Below, piece by piece: positions 58,910 to 64,000 of a stretch of 64,000 nucleotides of DNA. The stretch is taken from positions 24,303-88,302 of the forward strand of contig QAOA01007267.1 of assembly GCA_003255065.1 (NCBI GenBank). The letters run 5' to 3'. Source of the DNA: Cercis canadensis (taxonomy: Eukaryota > Streptophyta > Magnoliopsida > Fabales > Fabaceae). The stretch's first letter is position 1. Each line of letters starts with the position of its first letter. A program made the position numbers and the translations under genes. The notes below the pieces were generated by a model. The model made no database searches. It was not told the origin of the DNA and was given only the letters and a program-made list of their open reading frames with translations.

Positions 58910-59741
58910 TCAAGTTTTTTTCAAGAGAAGAGGATCTAGGACTGTATGAATGGAATACAGAAGAAGAACAACATATATAATGACTGCAATGAACCCAGCT
59001 GCCAAAGCTCCTGTCACTTGATCACAATATTTGGGTACTTGGCCGCATATTGGTAGCCAACCTGCATAGTTATTTCCTTTCTTGCCAACTTGAGCTATGG
59101 CCAAAGCTGCAGAGATGCTTGAGATGAGTAACATGGTAAATACCTGCTTCAAAAATTAACTCATTACTAAGTCCTGCATAAATATAGTCTAGTTCAACCA
59201 TATGTCAGCTCAAAGTGCATCACTGCTAGTTTTATGGTGGAGGATATGTGTCCTTCAATGTCAAAATTCAATATTTTGCTGACTTATAAGAGTACTCTCT
59301 TCTATTCTTCTATGAATCAATACAGTTCAGAACATTATAATGGGTTGTGCACAGTGCCACATAGAACCAACAGAATGAGGGTGTTTTAGAACAATTACCA
59401 AATCCAAGACAACGACGAGTCGCCAAAGTAAACTTTCTTGAGGAAGAAAGAAGACCAAAAATCCATAGACAGTAACAATTGAGTATGCAATCACAAAGTA
59501 CCTGGCAAGGATTCCGTACTTAATTTACATATGAAGAAAACGATTCTGCAGAAGAAGCTGACAGTGAACACTAAAAAGGCACTTACATGAAGGCAGGAGA
59601 GTTAGTGTACTTTGCTTCAATAGATATTGTCAAGAAGCTAGTTCTCTCATGGCTAGTAGTCATGACAATGACTGATGCAAGGGTTGCACAGAAGGCCAAG
59701 AACCTCAACAGAAGGTGGCAGATCCTCCTAGTCTTGGCCAT
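58910..59741 (-). CDS. CASP-like protein (CASPL1C group)
   Basis: Four-pass membrane protein of the Casparian-strip membrane-domain (MARVEL-related) family, thought to form plasma-membrane scaffolds. Three exons: 59741-59587, 59501-59399, 59143-58910, with GT-AG introns and matching phases, giving 163 residues, the normal CASPL1 size. Membrane segment 1 is about residues 10-30 ([18 protein letters not shown]). Segment 2 starts [18 protein letters not shown]. Segment 3 contains [16 protein letters not shown], with the family's conserved aspartate. The second loop has [18 protein letters not shown], and segment 4 is [18 protein letters not shown]. The start MAKTRRICH is the first in-frame ATG near the first membrane segment. 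The frame is complete. Confidence 0.87.
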
Positions 59742-61016
59742 GGATTCCAGAGAGAAATTTTGGTGCCCAATGATTCAATGAATCCTAGGTTCAAGGGAAG
59801 GTTAAGTTTAATAGATGAACTTTCAAGAAATGTGTGACTGAAGCAGAGAATGCTATTGGGCCAGGGATAGGGTGTTAGGAAGGAAACTATAAGGGGTGGT
59901 GACCTTCAATTCACACTTCCTTGTCTCAAGTTAGGTGACTATTTTACCAGTCCCTGACACCGTCCAGCAAAGCTTTTCTAGTTTTGCTGCTGTGAGGACC
60001 TTTTGTAGGGTGTTTGTAGGGAAATTCCAATTTGTCTTAAGTAGTCTTTCTTGTTATAGGTAATCTGCACTTACGCTTAGATCAGAAAAGTTTAATTTGG
60101 TTGCATGTCCTTTTCAGTGTACGTTGAGCTTCTTGTTAAAAGTTTACCTTTAATACTACAATACCATGTGCATATTTCCAATCTATACATGCGTTATTTT
60201 AATTTTCTTATTTTGTCTTTTCTTTTGCATCAAGTGTTTTCCTTTCAATTGGTTCAGCAACCAAAGAGTAACCACTTTAATTATCTCCCTTCCAACTCCT
60301 TGCTGGTCCACGTCCATTTTTTTTTAGAAGAAAAGGCACTTGAACTAGCAGAAGTCTGACCTGGTTGGATGAGTGAAAATTCAAATACAAGTTTTAAATT
60401 TGAGTTATAATGCTTCTCAATGTATTTAAGAACAAAAAATTACAGACAGACAAAGAATCAGAAATTAGTTAATATATTTTTACTGTTCTGGTAAATTAAT
60501 AAATATAACTGCTACTGCTTCTTGCTTTCTTCACTACTCCAAACTGAATTTTCACAATCTTTATGATATATATGGGGTTGAGAAAATTATCAAAAAATGA
60601 CTGGGTAGTTTGAAACAAGAAACTACCACTCTTACTACCCTCTTCACTGGTGTGAATTGGAAACAAGAACTCTGAGATATAATCACATAAGCTGTAGTAT
60701 CACGGTATCAGCATCAGGCTGTAATTTTTTATTTTATTTTTTGCCAGTAGAGTGGAGTCAATGTACGCTAAAATACATGGGAATATGAAATTTACGGTTC
60801 ATATTTTGGTTGCTGAGTACATATTTCAGACCAAAAGAACAAAAACAAAAATAAAAGAGTAACAACCTTAAAAGGATCCAAGAAAAAGAAGGAAGATGTG
60901 GGAAGACACAAACAATTTGGATGGAGCTGCCTGGTAATCACTAAGCAGCTGGATTACGAACTCTGAGAATATAAATAGCTGTTCAAGAAAAAAAGACAAG
61001 TAAAAAGTAAAAAAAT
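59742..61016. other. Intergenic region without a gene
   Basis: Holds the promoter side of the CASP-like gene (divergent from riboflavin synthase). Small frames at 60105-60359 and similar show no family signature. A segment at 60355-60405 has weak SINE-like boxes only. Confidence 0.4.
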
Positions 61017-61401
61017 TTAACTAGGGAATCAATAGTTTAATTAATATGTTGGTTTCTCGGTGTAAATGTAACAAAAATATTGTTATTAATTGTTCTGCTT
61101 ATCAACAGTGAGACACACTAATAACAAAAAAAAATGGGCCATCTTCAACCTGGGGTATTATTGCGTTTTATTTTATGATTCCTATACAGTCAGCACNTTA
61201 ACTAGGGAATCAATAGACAGATATATATGGGAATCCATGGTTTAATTAATATGTTGGTTTCTCGGTGTAAATGTAACAAAAATATTGTTATTAATTGTTC
61301 TGCTTATCAACAGTGAGACACACTAATAACAAAAAAAAATGGGCCATCTTCAACCTGGGGTATTATTGCGTTTTATTTTATGATTCCTATACAGTCAGCA
61401 C
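61017..61401. repeat. Direct duplication around the N at 61197 (assembly)
   Basis: 61017-61196 and 61198-61401 match and meet at the N. The second copy has an extra ~24 bp (near 61216-61240), as between two alleles. This is the promoter and leader of riboflavin synthase; only the second copy is joined to the gene. Confidence 0.85.
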
Positions 61402-61418
61402 TGTTCCGAAGAACAACA

Positions 61419-62240
61419 ATGGCAGTTTCCTACTCTCTTACCATATCATCCAAAACCCCAAAACTCCTTCCAAAGTATGGATTCCGTAATTTCCAAAGCA
61501 TCTCATCCAAAACCGATGTTAGATTCAATCTCATTATCAAACCATCCCCTCTCCGTGCCTTTCTTCCCACCCCCAAATCTGTAACCCATCGCCACAGCAC
61601 AATCCGATGTCTCTTCACCGGCATCGTCGAAGAGATGGGCACAATCAAGCAACTGGGTGTTTCCAACGACGGAGGATTCGACATGAAAATCGCGGCAAAA
61701 ACCGTTCTTGAAGGTGTAAACCTCGGGGATAGCATCGCCGTCAATGGCACTTGTCTTACAGTGACAGAATTCGATACTGAAGTGTCTGACTTTACGGTTG
61801 GGTTGTCTCCTGAGACGCTTAGAAAGACTTCTTTGATCGAACTGGAAACGGGGTCGCTCGTCAATTTGGAAAGAGCAGTCACACCCACTAGTCGAATGGG
61901 TGGGCATTTTGTTCAGGGACATGTGGATGGGACAGGGGAGATTGTTTCTTTGGTTCCTGAAGGGGATTCTTTGTGGATTAAAGTGAAGGCTGCGAAGGAG
62001 TTGTTGAAATATGTGGTACCTAAAGGTTTCATAGCTGTGGATGGGACCAGTTTGACTGTGGTGGATGTGTTTGACGAAGAAGGGTGTTTCAATTTCATGT
62101 TGGTAGACTATACTCAGCAAAAGGTGGTGATTCCTTTGAAGAAAGTAGGGCAGAAGGTGAATTTGGAGGTGGATATTCTCGGCAAGTATGTGGAGAGACT
62201 TCTTAGCAGTGGTTTTGTCGACTCGATTAAAAATTCTTGA
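61419..62240 (+). CDS. RIBC: Riboflavin synthase, plastid
   Basis: Final enzyme of riboflavin synthesis: dismutates two 6,7-dimethyl-8-ribityllumazine molecules into riboflavin and the pyrimidinedione precursor, in plastids. A single exon of 273 residues from MAVSYSL; an in-frame ATG 13 codons upstream (61380) is possible. The first ~64 residues are basic and serine-rich, a plastid transit peptide. The mature enzyme starts at LFTGIVEEMG. Two lumazine-binding barrels follow: the first with GDSIAVNGTCLTV and MGGHFVQGHVDGTG, the second with GFIAVDGTSLTVVDV and the end VNLEVDILGKYVERLL. The length and motifs are those of a complete alpha-type synthase. No break is seen. Confidence 0.93.
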   Translation: MAVSYSLTISSKTPKLLPKYGFRNFQSISSKTDVRFNLIIKPSPLRAFLPTPKSVTHRHSTIRCLFTGIVEEMGTIKQLGVSNDGGFDMKIAAKTVLEGVNLGDSIAVNGTCLTVTEFDTEVSDFTVGLSPETLRKTSLIELETGSLVNLERAVTPTSRMGGHFVQGHVDGTGEIVSLVPEGDSLWIKVKAAKELLKYVVPKGFIAVDGTSLTVVDVFDEEGCFNFMLVDYTQQKVVIPLKKVGQKVNLEVDILGKYVERLLSSGFVDSIKNS

Positions 62241-64000
62241 TACACTTCAAAGGTACACAACTATGGCTTCGATTTGTTCTGCGGATTATCTTACTTTCCT
62301 CTTTGAATTGTAATATTTTGGATGCAATGGTGGATTTCTTATATTAAATTATTTATGCTGAGATTCTAAGATATTATTAGCAGTAGTTATTTCTGGCTTT
62401 GCTTCAACATTTGTCCTTGAGTGAAAGAGATATATTCTTCATCACATACTTCTCTCGACTGTAACTGCCCCCGAGGTGGCTAAGTTTGGAACCTTAAGAC
62501 AGACATTGAACTGGAAAAAATGTGTACAATTTCTGGTAATTGTGAAATGAAGCATTGTGTAAACACGCTAGCTTCTTGAACTTAAATGTGTTTCTTCATA
62601 TTTGTTTGTGTGTCGATTAGATTTTATGGAATAACCGACTCTTTATGAACTGGATAGTTAAATGAGCCTGATTGGTGAAGAGTGAAAATTCGTAGAAAGA
62701 CTGTGGACACATGCCTTAAGGATGTAAATTATGATTAGTTAATAGCAATCGGAATTGAAGGATCTTAATTACATCATATAGTCTTTTGCTTGAAAACTAA
62801 TATATGATTGTGCTTATTGATTCTGGTTTCATCTTTGTGCCTCATTTGTCTAAAATTTTAACCAGCACTACCGATGTCTTGCCATATGCACTCATTCTCT
62901 GTAGATGCCACAAACAGAACATCAATCAGATTCATAGATAATACTTGATCTGTTGAAGATTTATTGGAATCTTGGTCATTGAGATTGATGAGAATGACTT
63001 GATTGTCTATTATGCTCCATTATTTTGGGATTGTGAGGTACACAATTATGGTTGTTTTTTTATGGTCTTCTGATATAATATCGGTAGACTCTATAGTGGA
63101 TTGTCTCACTTTCGTCATTGGAAAGCAAAAACTTAGGACACAATGGGGGATTTTTGTGTTGCTCTATCAATTTTGAGACACTAAGATATTTGCATATTAA
63201 TTGTGGGTTAGCTTTAACATCAGTCCTGGAGGAAAACAAAGTTATCATGTTCTTCCTTATAATTTTCTTGCTTGTACCTAACATTGGAGAGGGTGAGACT
63301 TTTAGGCAATCATTGAATTGTAATGATAGGCTGTGTAAGATTTTTGGTAATAATTTCTGTAAAAAATTGGTAATCATGGAATTGTGGCAGTGTTCAAAGA
63401 CGTGAATCTCTAGAACTTTAGAGTGTTTCTGTACACATATAACCTCCTAGTGTAATAAATTTTAGAGAGCAATTTACGCTATAACCAGCAGGATGGTTAC
63501 ACAAGTCTGAGTAGCAAGGAATGAAAATACATTCAGTGACTTTGGACACAAACAGTAAAAAGATGAATATGCTTTCTTTGGCAACTTGAAAATTGCAGGA
63601 CTTTAAGAACAGAAACCATATTTAGCTGGAATTGATTTATGATTATGAGTATTGAATATGCTTTAATCTTTGTGGCTTTTAACCAGCACCACAGATGTCT
63701 TGCAGAGGCAATGCTGTAGATGCCACGGGTGAAACATCTATGAGATTGAGATAGTGCTTGGTCCATTGGAAGATTTATTGGAATCTGTTTTCAGTGAGAT
63801 GACTTTTAGCTTGATGAGATTGATCTGATTGTCTATTCTGCTGCATAATTTGGAATTCTAAAAGCTGCTAGAAGCAACCTCAGAGTTGGGTGGTAAGGTC
63901 ACTTGTGATGATGATACTCCGCAGTGCTAGGTTCTGATCACACTTGTCTTGAGAGGTAGTGAGCATGCAAACTATGGAAGTAGATTTTCAAACTTGGACC
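62241..64000. repeat. Diverged ~785-bp tandem duplication downstream of riboflavin synthase
   Basis: Two long units, about 62251-63035 and 63036-63850, share the same order of landmarks. These are AGGTACACAA.TATGG, then AA.GGTGGATTTCTT/AATGGGGGATTTTTG, then GATGTCTTGC, GTAGATGCCAC and GAAGATTTATTGGAATCT. They are strongly diverged and carry no gene-like frame. No N lies between them, so the duplication is probably real and old. The proximal part is the 3' UTR of riboflavin synthase. Confidence 0.6.

Overview
This is a 64 kb piece of a eudicot plant nuclear genome. The evidence is GT-AG introns in AT-rich sequence, plant-only gene families (callose synthase, CASP-like, FLOE/DUF1421, CC-NBS-LRR leucine-rich repeats) and plant transposable elements. 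I cannot name the species. The expanded LRR family of the At4g27190 type is typical of woody eudicots, which is only a hint.

Layout. 1-3.3 kb: LTR-retrotransposon fossils. One shortened Copia element carries a solo LTR of another family, and its end abuts an antisense LTR. 3.3-14.2 kb (minus strand): seven exon-sized LRR modules of a CC-NBS-LRR resistance gene. No NB-ARC domain is present and four of seven modules are damaged, so this is a relic. Its introns hold a Pack-MULE-like element, a second MULE, a SINE and MITEs. 14.4-16.0 kb: a ~193-bp tandem repeat split by a non-autonomous hAT element. 17.3-30.3 kb (+): SART1/Snu66 splicing factor (DOT2/MDF type). 32.3-42.1 kb (+): the first half of a secreted DUF-family protein resembling At5g58100, with introns full of LINE tails and a miniature LTR element. 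42.8-43.5 kb: a chromovirus fragment ending at an assembly gap. 44.4-49.7 kb (-): an intron-free callose synthase 12 (PMR4/GSL5 type). 53.2-56.2 kb (-): FLOE1-like phase-separating protein. 58.9-59.7 kb (-): CASP-like membrane protein. 61.4-62.2 kb (+): plastid riboflavin synthase. The host genes are unrelated housekeeping or defence genes and do not form a pathway or cluster.

Assembly warning. The window has ten single N characters, at 19066, 23325, 28250, 36887, 41896, 43520, 52199, 57444, 57988 and 61197. At nine of them the sequence ending at the N is repeated almost exactly after it (28 bp to 2.27 kb). The simplest reading is that overlapping contig ends, often of two haplotypes, were placed end to end without merging. 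The apparent duplications of five SART1 exons and of the FLOE1 3' end are therefore probably not real. The N at 43520 is different: its flanks do not match and the second half of the upstream gene is missing.

I found no convincing new biological system. The most interesting real features are the Pack-MULE-like element carrying gene-like fragments, the two MULEs inserted 19 bp apart, the 273-bp miniature LTR element, and the NB-ARC-less LRR array.
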